This document shows, piece after piece, positions 7,579-15,934 of a stretch of 35,531 nt of DNA. How positions within the stretch are numbered: the stretch's first letter is position 1; each line of letters begins with the position of its first letter. Both the position numbers and the translations under genes were made by a program. The notes under the pieces were generated by a model. The model was not told the DNA's origin and did not search any database. It worked only from the letters and a program-made list of their open reading frames with translations. The DNA is from Trueperaceae bacterium (GTDB lineage: Bacteria > Deinococcota > Deinococci > Deinococcales > Trueperaceae): positions 1 to 35,531 of the forward strand of contig JAABRX010000035.1 of assembly GCA_011390675.1 (NCBI GenBank), in the 5' to 3' direction.

Positions 7579-10017
7579 TCAGCGGCCGCAGACCGGCGGG
7601 ATCTGCGAGAACGCCAGGTTCTTCGTGATGTCGGTCTTGAGCAGGATGAGCGCCGCCGCGGAACCCGTGACCAGCGAGGCCATGACCAGCCCGAGCGCGA
7701 GCCCGCCCGCGCCGATCGCCACGTTCTGGGCGATGCAGCATCCCCGCCTGAGGCCGTCCGAGATGCTCATGCAGCCACCGATGCCGTACCCGGTGAACCC
7801 AGCAGCGAGGTGCACGCTCGCCTGCCACGAGGTCAGGTACTCGACGAACGCGTTGCCGCGACCGTCGCCGCCGCGCCCGAGCGTGACCCCGGTCGTCGGA
7901 TCGACGCGCCACCACCCGGGCGTCCCGGCTTGCGGCTCGCCGACGGCGACGACCACGTACCCCCGCTCGAGGTCCTCGAGCATCGCCGCGCGCGTCTCGG
8001 ACGGATACGGAAGCGCCGCGACCTGCGCGGCGTCGGCGGCCGTCAGGACGACGCGGGCGGCCCCGGCCGCAGCCAGGGTGGCGAAGGCCGGGATCACGAC
8101 GTTGCCCTCGTCCTCGCCGAACCCGAGAGCCTCGGTGCGCGTCTCCCAGATCCCCGCGAACCGGCTCGCCGAGGCGTTCGGCCGCGGTCCGTCGGCGCCG
8201 AGGCTCAGGCTCCAGCGCGGGTTCGCGACCACGTCGACCTCGGAGCGATCGGACGCGGGCGACGCGGTGATGACGACGAGCCCGGACGCCGGGCGGTAGC
8301 TGAGCACGTCCGCACCCAACGGTGCGCCGGTCAAGGCGGAGACGAGCAGGAGCGGTCCGACGGGTTCCTCGAGGCGGCGCAGCTCGGCCGGGTACCCGGG
8401 GACCGCACCATCGCCGGCGAGCGCCTCGAGCACGGTCTCGAGGTACGGACGCAGCTGCAGCAGGTGGTCGACGCCGCGTGCGACCACGTAGTCGTAGGCG
8501 TACCGACCGGGATCCACGACGATCGTGTGCGTCGCCGTGAGCGCTGCGAAGACGTCGGCCTCGGTGACGTCCGGGTTCAGGCGCGCCTCACCGGCGGCCC
8601 GCGCATCGACGCCGATCCGGTCGACCACCATGCGCCGGTGGGTGGTCTCGACGCCGCCCGGTTCGATCAGGGTGAACTCGAAGCCGAAGCCGGTCAGCGC
8701 GACGGCGGCCGCTGGGTCCGCAGCATCCTCCGAGCCGCCGAGCGCTCCGAGCGCGCCGGCCGCGTTGCCCAGGGCGCGGGACGTGGTGGCGAACAGCGCC
8801 GCGAACGGGCTCGCCGCCGCATCGGGCGGCACGGTCGCTCCCTGCAGCGTGAAGGCGAGCGCACCGTTGGGAAGCTGGCCCTCGAGCATCGGAAAGAACA
8901 GGTTGGTGGCGGCGCGGACCGCCTCGGCGTCGCTGCCTTCCTCGACCCGTCCGGCGCCATCCGCGGCGTTCGTGTACGCGATCGGAACGCCGAAGAGGTT
9001 GGCGGCCGGTCGCTCCCAGGGATCCATCACCGGGGATTCGCTCAGCTCCCCCCCGAGGCTCCGCTCCAGGAACGCCTGGACGCGCACGCGGTGCTGCATC
9101 TCGACCGGAACCTCGCCGGTGAGGACGGCGTCGGGCTCCAGCCCCACCAGCGCCGCCGGCGGGTCGCCGCCGAACACGGGGTGCGCCTCCGTCCACGGTT
9201 CCGACGCTCCGAGCCGATAGGCGACCCAGGCATAGCTACCGACGGCGTCGGCGATCTCGGACTCCAACCCGCCGGTCAGTTCGACCGCGTCGATGAGCAG
9301 CCGCTCCACGGCGGCGACGTCCTGATCGATCTCGTCGCCGCGGCGTTCGACGAGCGCCGCGACCTCATCGAACGCCCCCGGCTCGTCGGTCCAGGTAGGG
9401 CGCAGGTCGTCGGCGCCCACCGCGACGGCGTCGGCCGCCGCAGCCGCCGGTCCTCCGGCGCCGATGCGCTCCCAGACGAGCGCGACGGCGTCGGCATCGA
9501 GGCGCGCGGTCCGCACTTCGACGTCGTAGCCAGCGTCGCCCAGGAGCACCGCGGTCAGCACCGCTTGGTCGAGCGCGTTGCCGGCCCCGCTCGCCAGCGT
9601 CCCGCGGGCGCCGCGCAGGAGCCCGCGATAGGGCTCGAAGCGGACGCGCCGATGCACCTCGGCGACGATGTCCTCGCCCACCTCGAAGGCGAGGTCCAAC
9701 CCCAGGGCGCCGACGTCGAACGCGGTGGGGTCGAGCCGGCTCGCGATGGTGTCGATCGGTTCGTAGGCGCGCGCCAGCCGCACGCGCGCCTCGAGCAGGT
9801 CGGCGCCTGCGTCGGACTGCGCCCCCACCGAGACCCAGCTCGCCGGTCCCATCCAGGCGATCGCGAACGCGAGGACGCCGCGAAGCAGCGCCCCGTACGC
9901 GCCGCGCGTGGACTTCGGGTGCCCATCGGGCCGCAGATCGTCGGCGTCGGAACGCGCGCCGGTGCGGCGGCGGTTCCCTCGGTAGGCGGCGTTCTCAAGC
10001 GGACGGTGATCGCTCAT
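7579..10017 (-). CDS. Large envelope protein with a degenerate transglutaminase-like domain
   Basis: This 812-aa protein has a charged 38-residue N-terminal tail, then a hydrophobic segment (about 41-66) that is either a membrane anchor or a signal peptide ending near GAQ. Residues 125-170 (FEPYRGLLRGARGT, then GNALDQAVLTAVLLGDAGY) and 258-282 (SYAWVAYRLG, then WTEAHPVF) resemble the Cys and His-Asp segments of transglutaminase-like domains. In my alignment the Cys position is in GNALDQ, His is Tyr262 and Asp is His279, so the site looks inactive. A later segment reads GWWRVDPTTGVTLG. The C terminus has several Cys residues and two hydrophobic stretches. The start at 10017 has GGAG four nt upstream. 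It converges on aspS2 with only 24 nt between and no terminator. Function unknown. Confidence 0.7.
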   Translation of the reverse strand: MSDHRPLENAAYRGNRRRTGARSDADDLRPDGHPKSTRGAYGALLRGVLAFAIAWMGPASWVSVGAQSDAGADLLEARVRLARAYEPIDTIASRLDPTAFDVGALGLDLAFEVGEDIVAEVHRRVRFEPYRGLLRGARGTLASGAGNALDQAVLTAVLLGDAGYDVEVRTARLDADAVALVWERIGAGGPAAAAADAVAVGADDLRPTWTDEPGAFDEVAALVERRGDEIDQDVAAVERLLIDAVELTGGLESEIADAVGSYAWVAYRLGASEPWTEAHPVFGGDPPAALVGLEPDAVLTGEVPVEMQHRVRVQAFLERSLGGELSESPVMDPWERPAANLFGVPIAYTNAADGAGRVEEGSDAEAVRAATNLFFPMLEGQLPNGALAFTLQGATVPPDAAASPFAALFATTSRALGNAAGALGALGGSEDAADPAAAVALTGFGFEFTLIEPGGVETTHRRMVVDRIGVDARAAGEARLNPDVTEADVFAALTATHTIVVDPGRYAYDYVVARGVDHLLQLRPYLETVLEALAGDGAVPGYPAELRRLEEPVGPLLLVSALTGAPLGADVLSYRPASGLVVITASPASDRSEVDVVANPRWSLSLGADGPRPNASASRFAGIWETRTEALGFGEDEGNVVIPAFATLAAAGAARVVLTAADAAQVAALPYPSETRAAMLEDLERGYVVVAVGEPQAGTPGWWRVDPTTGVTLGRGGDGRGNAFVEYLTSWQASVHLAAGFTGYGIGGCMSISDGLRRGCCIAQNVAIGAGGLALGLVMASLVTGSAAALILLKTDITKNLAFSQIPPVCGR

Positions 10018-10073
10018 GAGTCTCCGTTCGTGGGCACGTGGCGCTGCGGTGCGCCGAGAGGCTGGATGGTCGG

Positions 10074-10079
10074 AGTGTA
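10074..10079 (-). promoter_or_regulatory. Candidate -10 box TACACT of the transglutaminase-like gene
   Basis: On the minus strand, TACACT lies 56 nt before the ATG at 10017 and fits TANNNT. It would give a leader of about 50 nt carrying the GGAG ribosome site. No clear -35 is seen. The 213-bp divergent region also serves the plus-strand lipoprotein gene, for which I find only a ribosome site. Confidence 0.3.
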
Positions 10080-10230
10080 CGGTGCTGGGCTGCACGGGTA
10101 CCCCACGCGGCCCCCTGCCGGCCGCCGCAGCGGTCGACGGTCGCCCGGACGCGGTTCACGGACGACCAACGCCGGACGTGCGATGGTAGAAGCATCAACC
10201 CACCGCGCCCTCGCGCGCCTCGGAGGCATC

Positions 10231-10878
10231 ATGCGCACCCGCACTCTTCCCCTCGCCCTGCTCCTCGCCGGCCTGCTCGCGGCCTGCGCCCCCACGACCG
10301 AAGCCGTCAGTTCGGCGTCGGTCGTCAACCCCGGCGTCTGCGTCAACAGCCCCGACCCCGTGGTCGCGGTCATCGAGTTCGAGAACACGACCGGCCGCTC
10401 GGGCGGGCTGAACGTCACCGGCCTCGAGACGGCCGCGACCGCGCGCCTGATCACCCTGCTGCAGAACAGCGGCTGCTACCAGATCGTCGAGCGCAGCGAA
10501 CTGGTGAACATCCTCGCCCAGCAAGGGTTGGAGTCGATGGCGCCCGAAGAACTGGCGAAGGCCGCCGGCGCCGGCTTCGTGATCACGGGCGCCGTCACGC
10601 GCGCGACGATCGCCCGCCCAGGCGTCTCGCTGCTCGGCGTGTCGGTCGGTGCGATCAACGCCGAAGTGGCGGTGGACGTGCGCGCGACCGACCTGGTGAC
10701 CGGCGCGGTGGTCGTGTCGCAGACCGGCGTGGGCGAAGCCCAGCGCGCGAACCTGGCGATCACGAACCTGCCCGTAGGCACCATCTCGTTCAACGATCCG
10801 ACCTACGAGCCGCTCCTCGCCGACGCGGCCGACGGCGCGCTGGCGCAGGTCGTGGCCTCCATCCGCGAACGGTTCTGA
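10231..10878 (+). CDS. CsgG/curli-assembly-like lipoprotein
   Basis: This 215-aa protein begins with a lipoprotein signal (MRTRTLPLALLLAGLLAAC). Cys19 is the predicted lipidation site, so it should be anchored in the envelope. The mature part matches the CsgG / penicillin-binding-activator LpoB-like fold: VVAVIEFENTT, then ETAATARLITLLQNSGCYQIVERSEL, then a GAGFVITGAVTRA strand and a DVRATDLVTGAVVVSQTGVGEA strand. In CsgG this fold forms an outer-membrane secretion pore, and in related lipoproteins it has regulatory or scaffold roles. The protein is shorter than CsgG and no curli genes are nearby, so a pore role is unproven. GGAGG lies just upstream of the ATG at 10231. A strong hairpin follows the gene. 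Confidence 0.82.
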   Translation: MRTRTLPLALLLAGLLAACAPTTEAVSSASVVNPGVCVNSPDPVVAVIEFENTTGRSGGLNVTGLETAATARLITLLQNSGCYQIVERSELVNILAQQGLESMAPEELAKAAGAGFVITGAVTRATIARPGVSLLGVSVGAINAEVAVDVRATDLVTGAVVVSQTGVGEAQRANLAITNLPVGTISFNDPTYEPLLADAADGALAQVVASIRERF

Positions 10879-10903
10879 CGCCGCCCTAGCGCGATCACGA
10901 CGC

Positions 10904-10935
10904 GGCGGGCGGGCACCTTCGGGTGCCCGCCCGCC
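10904..10935. terminator. Bidirectional terminator with UUCG tetraloop between two convergent genes
   Basis: A perfect 14-bp stem (10904-10917 with 10922-10935) closes a TTCG loop and is followed by TCGTT on the plus strand. It lies between the ends of the CsgG-like gene (+) and tdk (-), so it can serve both. Confidence 0.85.
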
Positions 10936-10969
10936 TCGTTGGGGCGCGGGCGGCAGCGGTTCGGCGACC

Positions 10970-11581
10970 TCACACCCCGGCGGCGAACAGCGGCGTCGGC
11001 CGCGAGCCTCGGAGCACCGTGTGGCAGGCGCGGCAGCGCGGCTCGTAGGTCTCGGCGGCGCCGACCAGGATCACCGGGTCGTCCTCGTGCGCGGGCCGGC
11101 CGGCGATGAGCCGCTGCGTGCGGGTCGCAGCGCGACCGCAACGGCAGATGGCGGTGAGCTTCTCGACCCGCTCCGCCTCGGCCAGCAGCGCCGGCACGGG
11201 GCCGAACGGCCGCGCCCGGAAATCGGTGTCGAGCGCTGCGAGGATCACGCGCGTGCCCCCGTCCGCGAGGTCGCGCACGAGCTCGACCACGCCGTCGTCG
11301 AAGAACTGCGCCTCGTCGATCGCGACGACCCGGATGCCTTGCAGCACCCGTGACCGCAGATCGTCGACGTCCGCCACGGCGGCCGCCTCCAGCCTGCGCC
11401 CGTCGTGCGACGCGATCGCCGTCGCGGCGTACCGGTCGTCGAGCGAGGGCTTGAACACCTGCACGGATTGGCGGGCGATGAGGCAGCGCGTCACGCGGCG
11501 GATGAGCTCGTCGGACTTGCCCGAGAACATCGGCCCCACGATCACTTCGACCCAACCGCCACCGACGTCGAGGAACGGCAT
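10970..11581 (-). CDS. tdk: Thymidine kinase
   Basis: This 203-aa type II (TK1-like) thymidine kinase phosphorylates thymidine with ATP in the dTTP salvage pathway. The P-loop GPMFSGKS is at residues 16-23. The catalytic-base segment IDEAQFF has Glu90. A zinc-binding lasso region has [13 protein letters not shown] and CRACH near the C terminus, giving the expected four cysteines. Length is typical. The start at 11581 lies 5 nt after a TAGCAT -10 box, which suggests leaderless translation. Transcription converges on the CsgG-like gene across a shared terminator. Confidence 0.95.
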   Translation of the reverse strand: MPFLDVGGGWVEVIVGPMFSGKSDELIRRVTRCLIARQSVQVFKPSLDDRYAATAIASHDGRRLEAAAVADVDDLRSRVLQGIRVVAIDEAQFFDDGVVELVRDLADGGTRVILAALDTDFRARPFGPVPALLAEAERVEKLTAICRCGRAATRTQRLIAGRPAHEDDPVILVGAAETYEPRCRACHTVLRGSRPTPLFAAGV

Positions 11582-11586
11582 GCCGC

Positions 11587-11592
11587 ATGCTA
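11587..11592 (-). promoter_or_regulatory. -10 box TAGCAT directly upstream of tdk
   Basis: On the minus strand, TAGCAT ends 5 nt before the tdk ATG. There is no Shine-Dalgarno in between, consistent with a leaderless transcript. No good -35 is seen. Confidence 0.5.
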
Positions 11593-11654
11593 CCCAGCGC
11601 GGCGCACCTGGGGTCGCGGGCGCCCGGCCGAGACCGGGACCCGCGGGGTGCGGT

Positions 11655-12389
11655 TCAGAGCCCCAGTGCCGCCAGGAAGGCGACCTCGTCGAGGCGTTCG
11701 CGGAAGCGCTCCACGAGCTCCCGGTTCGCCGGCGGGACCGGCTCGACGCTCGGCCGCACGTCGGGCTCCGCGCCGCCCGTGAACGCGCCGGCGAAATCGG
11801 CCACGCCGTACCCGATGCCTGGGAGCCCCGCGGCGCGCAGCACCTCGCCGCGCACCCAGGCGTACTCCTCGGCCGAGAACCCCTCGGCGTTCAGGGCGGC
11901 GACCTGCGCCTCCTTGGTGTCGACGAGCAGGCGGAGGAAGCCGCCGTAGGCGTCGCCGAGCCTCCAAGCGTCGGTCCAGGCGAAGTCGCGGCCGTCGAGG
12001 TCCTCGAAGCGCCGCTGCAGGTCGTCGAGGCGCGCCTGCGCGGCGCCGCCGGTGCGCTCGAGCACCGACACGTACCGTTCCATCTGCGGCTCGGTCACGG
12101 CGCCGTCGGCAGGGGCTGCGAAGGCAGCCCGGTTGCTCAGGCGCGCGTCGAGGTCGCCTACGTTCTGCACCTCCCGGACCGCCGTGTAGACGCTCCACAG
12201 CGGCTTGCCGACGAAGTTCCAAGTGAGGGCGCCACCGATGATCAGCAGGATCAGGACCGTGGCGCCGCAGCCGAGCGCCCAGCGGCCGCAGCCACGGCCG
12301 CGGGTCGGCGGGGCGGTCGGTGGGACGGCCGGCGGGGCCGTCTGTGGGGCGCTCGGCGGGGCAACGGGTTCGGGCGGAACGTGGGTCAT
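11655..12389 (-). CDS. Single-pass membrane protein of unknown function
   Basis: This 244-aa protein has a Pro/Ala-rich cytoplasmic N terminus (about 1-34), a Cys-containing turn ([13 protein letters not shown]) and one membrane segment near 41-60 ([15 protein letters not shown]). A mostly helical, charged domain of about 180 residues follows, presumably outside the membrane. I recognise no catalytic motif. The start at 12389 is set by a good Shine-Dalgarno (GGAGGT) six nt upstream. It diverges from hslV across a 58-bp palindrome and ends 73 bp before the tdk start in the same direction. A role cannot be assigned. Confidence 0.75.
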   Translation of the reverse strand: MTHVPPEPVAPPSAPQTAPPAVPPTAPPTRGRGCGRWALGCGATVLILLIIGGALTWNFVGKPLWSVYTAVREVQNVGDLDARLSNRAAFAAPADGAVTEPQMERYVSVLERTGGAAQARLDDLQRRFEDLDGRDFAWTDAWRLGDAYGGFLRLLVDTKEAQVAALNAEGFSAEEYAWVRGEVLRAAGLPGIGYGVADFAGAFTGGAEPDVRPSVEPVPPANRELVERFRERLDEVAFLAALGL

Positions 12390-12453
12390 GCCGGACCTCC
12401 GGACGCGCGGCCGGTCGCCCGGCCCTGCTGACGTGTGGATCTTTGCGTAGCGC

Positions 12454-12459
12454 ACCATA
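12454..12459 (-). promoter_or_regulatory. Candidate -10 box TATGGT for the single-pass membrane protein
   Basis: On the minus strand, TATGGT fits TANNNT and would give a leader of about 60 nt with the GGAGGT ribosome site. Its -35 region would fall inside the adjacent palindrome. Confidence 0.35.
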
Positions 12460-12462
12460 GCG

Positions 12463-12520
12463 CGCGTCGCCGCTCGGCCGCACGGAGCGGATCCGCTCCG
12501 TGCGGCCGAGCGGCGACGCG
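12463..12520. repeat. Perfect 58-bp palindrome between divergent promoters
   Basis: Each base from 12463 to 12491 pairs with its partner in 12492-12520, giving two 29-bp arms with no loop and a BamHI-like GGATCC at the centre. It lies between the unknown membrane-protein gene (-) and hslV (+). It is 3 bp from the TATGGT -10 box and 19 bp before the TAGGCT -10 box, so it covers both -35 regions. It could be an operator, a cruciform or a degenerate mobile repeat. Confidence 0.9.
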
Positions 12521-12539
12521 TCCTCATCGGTGGCGGGGT

Positions 12540-12545
12540 TAGGCT
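12540..12545 (+). promoter_or_regulatory. -10 box TAGGCT directly upstream of hslV
   Basis: TAGGCT ends 8 nt before the ATG at 12554, supporting that start over the ATG at 12563 and suggesting a leaderless hslVU transcript. The -35 region would touch the right edge of the palindrome. Confidence 0.45.
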
Positions 12546-12553
12546 CGAGGACG

Positions 12554-13192
12554 ATGAATCGCATGCACGGAACCACCATCGTCGCCGTCCACAAGGGCGG
12601 CGTCACCGCGATCGCCGGCGACGGCCAGGTCACGCTGGGCGACACGATCGTCAAGCGCGGCGCCGTGAAGGTCCGCACGCTGGCCGACGGCCAAGCGCTC
12701 GCCGGCTTCGCCGGCGCCGTCTCGGACGCGTTCACGCTGCTCGAGAAGTTCGAGGGCTACCTCGAGACGCACAAGGGGCAGCTGCTGCGCGCGGCGATCG
12801 AGACCGTCAAGGAGTGGCGCACCGACCGGATGCTGCGGCAGCTCGAGGCGATGCTGATCGTCGCCGACGCCGAGCAGATCCTCACCCTTTCGGGCTCGGG
12901 CGACGTCGTCCGCCCCGACGACCCGGTCGCTGCGGTCGGTTCGGGCGGCCCCTACGCCCAGGCCGCCGCGCTCGCGCTGCTGCGCCACACCGATCTCGAC
13001 GCGGCCACCATCGCGCGCACCGCGCTCCTGATCGCCGCCGAGATCGACCTCTACACCAGCGGCACGCCGACCGTGCTCACGCTCGGCGGCGAGCCGACCG
13101 AGGGCGAGGACGACCCCGAGGACGCGCCCGACCCCGACGCGAACCCGCCCGACGCAAACCCGCCCGACCCGAATCCGAAGGTGCCCGCATGA
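12554..13192 (+). CDS. hslV: HslV (ClpQ), proteolytic subunit of the HslUV protease
   Basis: This 212-aa threonine protease forms the double-ring core that degrades proteins fed by HslU. After a six-residue propeptide (MNRMHG) the catalytic N-terminal Thr follows in TTIVAVHKGG. Typical family segments are GDGQVTLGDTIVKRGAVKVR, GFAGAVSDAFTLLEKFE, and GSGGPYAQAAALALL. The family is usually about 175-180 aa. Here the normal end (about 175) is followed by a roughly 33-residue acidic, Pro-rich tail with DANPP repeats. A second ATG at 12563 would shorten the propeptide to MHG. The -10 box position favours 12554. The stop overlaps the hslU start (ATGA, 13189-13192), so the subunits are translationally coupled. 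Confidence 0.92.
   Translation: MNRMHGTTIVAVHKGGVTAIAGDGQVTLGDTIVKRGAVKVRTLADGQALAGFAGAVSDAFTLLEKFEGYLETHKGQLLRAAIETVKEWRTDRMLRQLEAMLIVADAEQILTLSGSGDVVRPDDPVAAVGSGGPYAQAAALALLRHTDLDAATIARTALLIAAEIDLYTSGTPTVLTLGGEPTEGEDDPEDAPDPDANPPDANPPDPNPKVPA
13136..13177 (+). repeat. Short in-frame tandem repeat in the hslV tail
   Basis: A 15-bp unit encoding DANPP occurs twice (13136-13150 and 13151-13165, one base different). A partial third copy encoding DPNP follows. It lies within the acidic C-terminal extension of HslV. Confidence 0.8.
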
Positions 13193-14487
13193 AGACCTCC
13201 ACCCCGTTCGACATGACGCCCCTCGAGGTGGTCGAAGCGCTCGACCGCCACATCATCGGCCAGCACAAGGCGAAGCGCGCCGTGGCGGTCGCGCTGCGCA
13301 ACCACCTGCGCCGCCGCAAGCTCTCCGAAGCGATGCAGGCCGAGGTCGCCCCCAAGAACATCCTGATGATCGGGCCCACCGGGGTCGGGAAGACCGAGAT
13401 CGCGCGGCGGCTGGCGAAGCTCGCCCAAGCGCCGTTCCTGAAGGTCGAGGCCACCAAGTTCACCGAGGTCGGCTACGTGGGGCGCGACGTGGATTCGATC
13501 GTTCGCGACCTGGTGGCGGCGTCGGTGGCGATGGTCGAGGAGGAGCGCAAGGCCGCGGTCGCCGACCGCGCCAAGGCGGGCGCCGAGGCGAAGCTCCTCG
13601 ACGCCCTCTTGCCGGGCGGCAGCGACGAGGGGCGCGCGTCGATGAAGCAGCTCCTCGAGAGCGGCAAGCTCGAGGACCGGATCGTCGAGATCGAGGTCCA
13701 GGAAGCCGGCGGCGCGCCGATGATGAACCTGCCGGGCATGGAACAGATGCAGGAGCAGCTGCAGCAGGCCTTCGGGCAGTTCATGCCCAAGAAGCGCGCC
13801 CGCCGCAAGTTGAGCGTGCACGAGGCACGCCGCGCGCTCATGGCCGAGGAAGCGGACCGACTGATCGACCACGACGAGGTGCAGCGCGACGCCGTCTGGC
13901 GCGCCGAGAACGCTGGGATCGTCTTCCTGGACGAGCTCGACAAGGTCGCCGGGGATTCGAACACGAGCGGTCCCGACGTCTCCGGCGAGGGCGTGCAGCG
14001 CGACCTGCTCCCGATCGTCGAGGGCACCACGGTGCAGACGCGCTGGGGGCCGGTGTCCACCGACCACGTCCTGTTCATCGCGGCCGGCGCGTTCACGGTG
14101 AGCAAGCCCTCCGACCTGATCCCCGAGCTGCAGGGGCGCTTCCCGGTCCGGGTCGAGCTCGAGGAGTTGTCCGCGGTCGACCTGCAGCGCGTGCTCACGC
14201 AACCGGAGCACGCGCTCACCAAGCAGTACCAGGCGCTCCTGGCGGTCGACGGCACCCACCTGGAGTGGGACGAGACCGGCGTCGAGGCGATCGCGGTGGC
14301 CGCCGAGCAGGTGAACCGCACGGTCGAGGACATCGGCGCGCGCCGCCTCCACACGGTATTGGAGACGGTGCTCGAGGACGTGGCCTTCGGCACGAGCCTC
14401 GGCACGGTGCGCATCGACGCTGGCTACGTCCAGCGCAAGCTGGGCGACCTGGTGGAGGACGAGGACCTGAACCGGTACGTGCTGTAG
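13189..14487 (+). CDS. hslU: HslU (ClpY), AAA+ unfoldase of the HslUV protease
   Basis: This 432-aa ATPase unfolds substrates and threads them into HslV. It has the N-terminal LDRHIIGQHKAKRAVAVALR segment, Walker A GPTGVGKT (62-69), the pore loop GYVGRDVDSIVRD and Walker B IVFLDELDK. The intermediate domain lies between them (about 110-225, with a Met/Gln-rich stretch around GMEQMQEQLQQAFGQ). The sensor segment ELQGRFPVRVELEEL is near 300. The C terminus EDEDLNRYVL matches the tail that inserts into HslV. Length is typical. It overlaps hslV by the ATGA junction. No terminator with a T tract follows; 100 bp separate it from the next gene. Confidence 0.97.
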   Translation: MKTSTPFDMTPLEVVEALDRHIIGQHKAKRAVAVALRNHLRRRKLSEAMQAEVAPKNILMIGPTGVGKTEIARRLAKLAQAPFLKVEATKFTEVGYVGRDVDSIVRDLVAASVAMVEEERKAAVADRAKAGAEAKLLDALLPGGSDEGRASMKQLLESGKLEDRIVEIEVQEAGGAPMMNLPGMEQMQEQLQQAFGQFMPKKRARRKLSVHEARRALMAEEADRLIDHDEVQRDAVWRAENAGIVFLDELDKVAGDSNTSGPDVSGEGVQRDLLPIVEGTTVQTRWGPVSTDHVLFIAAGAFTVSKPSDLIPELQGRFPVRVELEELSAVDLQRVLTQPEHALTKQYQALLAVDGTHLEWDETGVEAIAVAAEQVNRTVEDIGARRLHTVLETVLEDVAFGTSLGTVRIDAGYVQRKLGDLVEDEDLNRYVL

Positions 14488-14575
14488 GCCCCGCTACCCG
14501 CCTCGGCGTGCCCCTAAGCGCGTGCGCCGGCTGGGCGCCGTGACCGCCGGGCACGGTCCCGGCGGCGGTCTCCTC

Positions 14576-14581
14576 TACGAT
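14576..14581 (+). promoter_or_regulatory. -10 box TACGAT directly upstream of the DUF2254 gene
   Basis: TACGAT ends 6 nt before the ATG at 14588, with no ribosome site between them. An inverted repeat (CCGCCGGG 14544-14551 with CCCGGCGG 14558-14565) lies just upstream. It could end hslU transcription or act on this promoter. Confidence 0.5.
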
Positions 14582-14587
14582 GCGTCC

Positions 14588-15889
14588 ATGACGGCGCGGG
14601 TGAGGCAGTGGCTCGAGACGCTCGCGGGCAGCTACTGGTTCGTGCCGATGCTGCTCGGCGTGGCGGCGGTCGGGTTGTCGTTCCTCACGCTGCAGATCGA
14701 CCAAGACGGTCGCATGGAACGGTTGATCGCCGCGGGCTTCTTGACGGCGAACGGACCCGATGGCGCCCGCTCGCTGCTCTCGACCGTCGCGGGCTCGATC
14801 ATCACCGTCGCTGGCGTCATCTTCTCGCTGACGATGGTCGTGCTCACCCAAGCGTCGAACCAGTTCGGTCCCCGGCTGCTGGTGAACTTCATGCACGACC
14901 GCGCGAACCAGATCGTTCTGGGCACCTTCGTGGCCACCTTCGTGTACTCACTCCTGGTGCTGCGCGTCGTGCGCGCGGGCGACGTCGACCTCGGCGTCAC
15001 CGAGTTCGTGCCGCACCTCTCGATCGGCGTCGCCCTCCTGTTGACGTTCGTGAACGCGGCGCTGCTCGTGTACTTCTTCCACCACACGGCCGAGGGCGTG
15101 CGCGTGTCGCACGTGCTGGCCGGGATCAGCCGCGGCATCGAGCAACGGATCGAGAAGTCGACCGTGCCGGCCGACGAGGTCGCCCCCGCCCCCGAGGTAC
15201 CGCCCGGCTTCCGAGACGACTTCGCCGTGCTGGACGCGCCCGTCGGGGGCGTCCTGCAATCGGTCGACGTCGAGGGGCTGGTCGAACTCGCGCGCGAGCA
15301 CGACGCGGTGATCCGGTTGCTCCACATGCCCGGCGCGTTCGTCTGGAAGCGAGCCCCGTACGCCGAGGTCCATCCGGCGTCGGCGGCGGGCGACGTCGAG
15401 GACGGGCTGCCGGGGTACCTCACGCTCGGCGAGCACCGAAGCCTCAGCCAGGACCTGGGTTTCCTCTTCGACGAACTCCTCGAGGTCGCCATCCGGGCCC
15501 TATCGCCGAGCATGAACGACCCGTTCACGGCGATGAACTGCATCGACCGCATCACCCAAGGACTCCTGCTGCTCGACGGGCGCCATCGGCCGCACGACAC
15601 GCACGCCGACGAGGACGGAGTGGCGCGCGCGGTGGTTCCGCTGCAATCGCGCGTGCACCTCACCAAGCACCTGTTCTCCGAGCTCCGCGTGCACGTCGCC
15701 GCCGACCTGTTGGCGACCGCTCGCCAACTCGAGGCGCTGCGCACCCTGGTGCACGAGGTGAGCGACCCCGAACAGGCGCATGCGGCCGAGGAGGAGTTCG
15801 AGGCCTTGCTGACCGCCGCCCGTCGCTCGTTCCCGGAGCGCGACGTCGCCAGCCTGCCGACCGAGCTCGACGCCCCGCGGGCGAGCTGA
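14588..15889 (+). CDS. DUF2254 family predicted membrane protein
   Basis: This 433-aa inner-membrane protein matches DUF2254. Its N-terminal third has membrane segments near residues 17-37, 61-85, 103-122 and 136-160, including GSYWFVPMLLG and the conserved SIITVAGVIFSLTMVVLTQASNQFGPRLL. A soluble C-terminal part of about 260 residues follows, with ARALSPSMNDPFTAMNCIDR-like family signature near 300-320 (here IRALSPSMNDPFTAMNCIDR). The family has no firmly established function. It sits alone between hslU and mmsA with its own leaderless-type promoter. Codon and base use match the neighbours. Confidence 0.88.
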   Translation: MTARVRQWLETLAGSYWFVPMLLGVAAVGLSFLTLQIDQDGRMERLIAAGFLTANGPDGARSLLSTVAGSIITVAGVIFSLTMVVLTQASNQFGPRLLVNFMHDRANQIVLGTFVATFVYSLLVLRVVRAGDVDLGVTEFVPHLSIGVALLLTFVNAALLVYFFHHTAEGVRVSHVLAGISRGIEQRIEKSTVPADEVAPAPEVPPGFRDDFAVLDAPVGGVLQSVDVEGLVELAREHDAVIRLLHMPGAFVWKRAPYAEVHPASAAGDVEDGLPGYLTLGEHRSLSQDLGFLFDELLEVAIRALSPSMNDPFTAMNCIDRITQGLLLLDGRHRPHDTHADEDGVARAVVPLQSRVHLTKHLFSELRVHVAADLLATARQLEALRTLVHEVSDPEQAHAAEEEFEALLTAARRSFPERDVASLPTELDAPRAS

Positions 15890-15922
15890 GCGACACGAGG
15901 GCGCGCACCGAGCCGGTCGCGC

Positions 15923-15928
15923 TACGCT
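15923..15928 (+). promoter_or_regulatory. -10 box TACGCT directly upstream of mmsA
   Basis: TACGCT ends 6 nt before the mmsA ATG at 15935, with no Shine-Dalgarno between them. It lies 33 bp after the stop of the preceding gene, so mmsA probably has its own leaderless transcript. Confidence 0.5.
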
Positions 15929-15934
15929 GGTGGC

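Noticed and set aside
7810-10230. Plus-strand open frame across the transglutaminase-like gene, joined to the CsgG-like gene
   Set aside because: Only the last 215 codons (from 10231) have a lipoprotein signal and domain. The rest is antisense shadow of the minus-strand gene.
14544-14565. Inverted repeat CCGCCGGG/CCCGGCGG as a confident hslU terminator
   Set aside because: It is only 8 bp, has no T tract and lies in the promoter region of the next gene. I mention it with that promoter rather than as a terminator.
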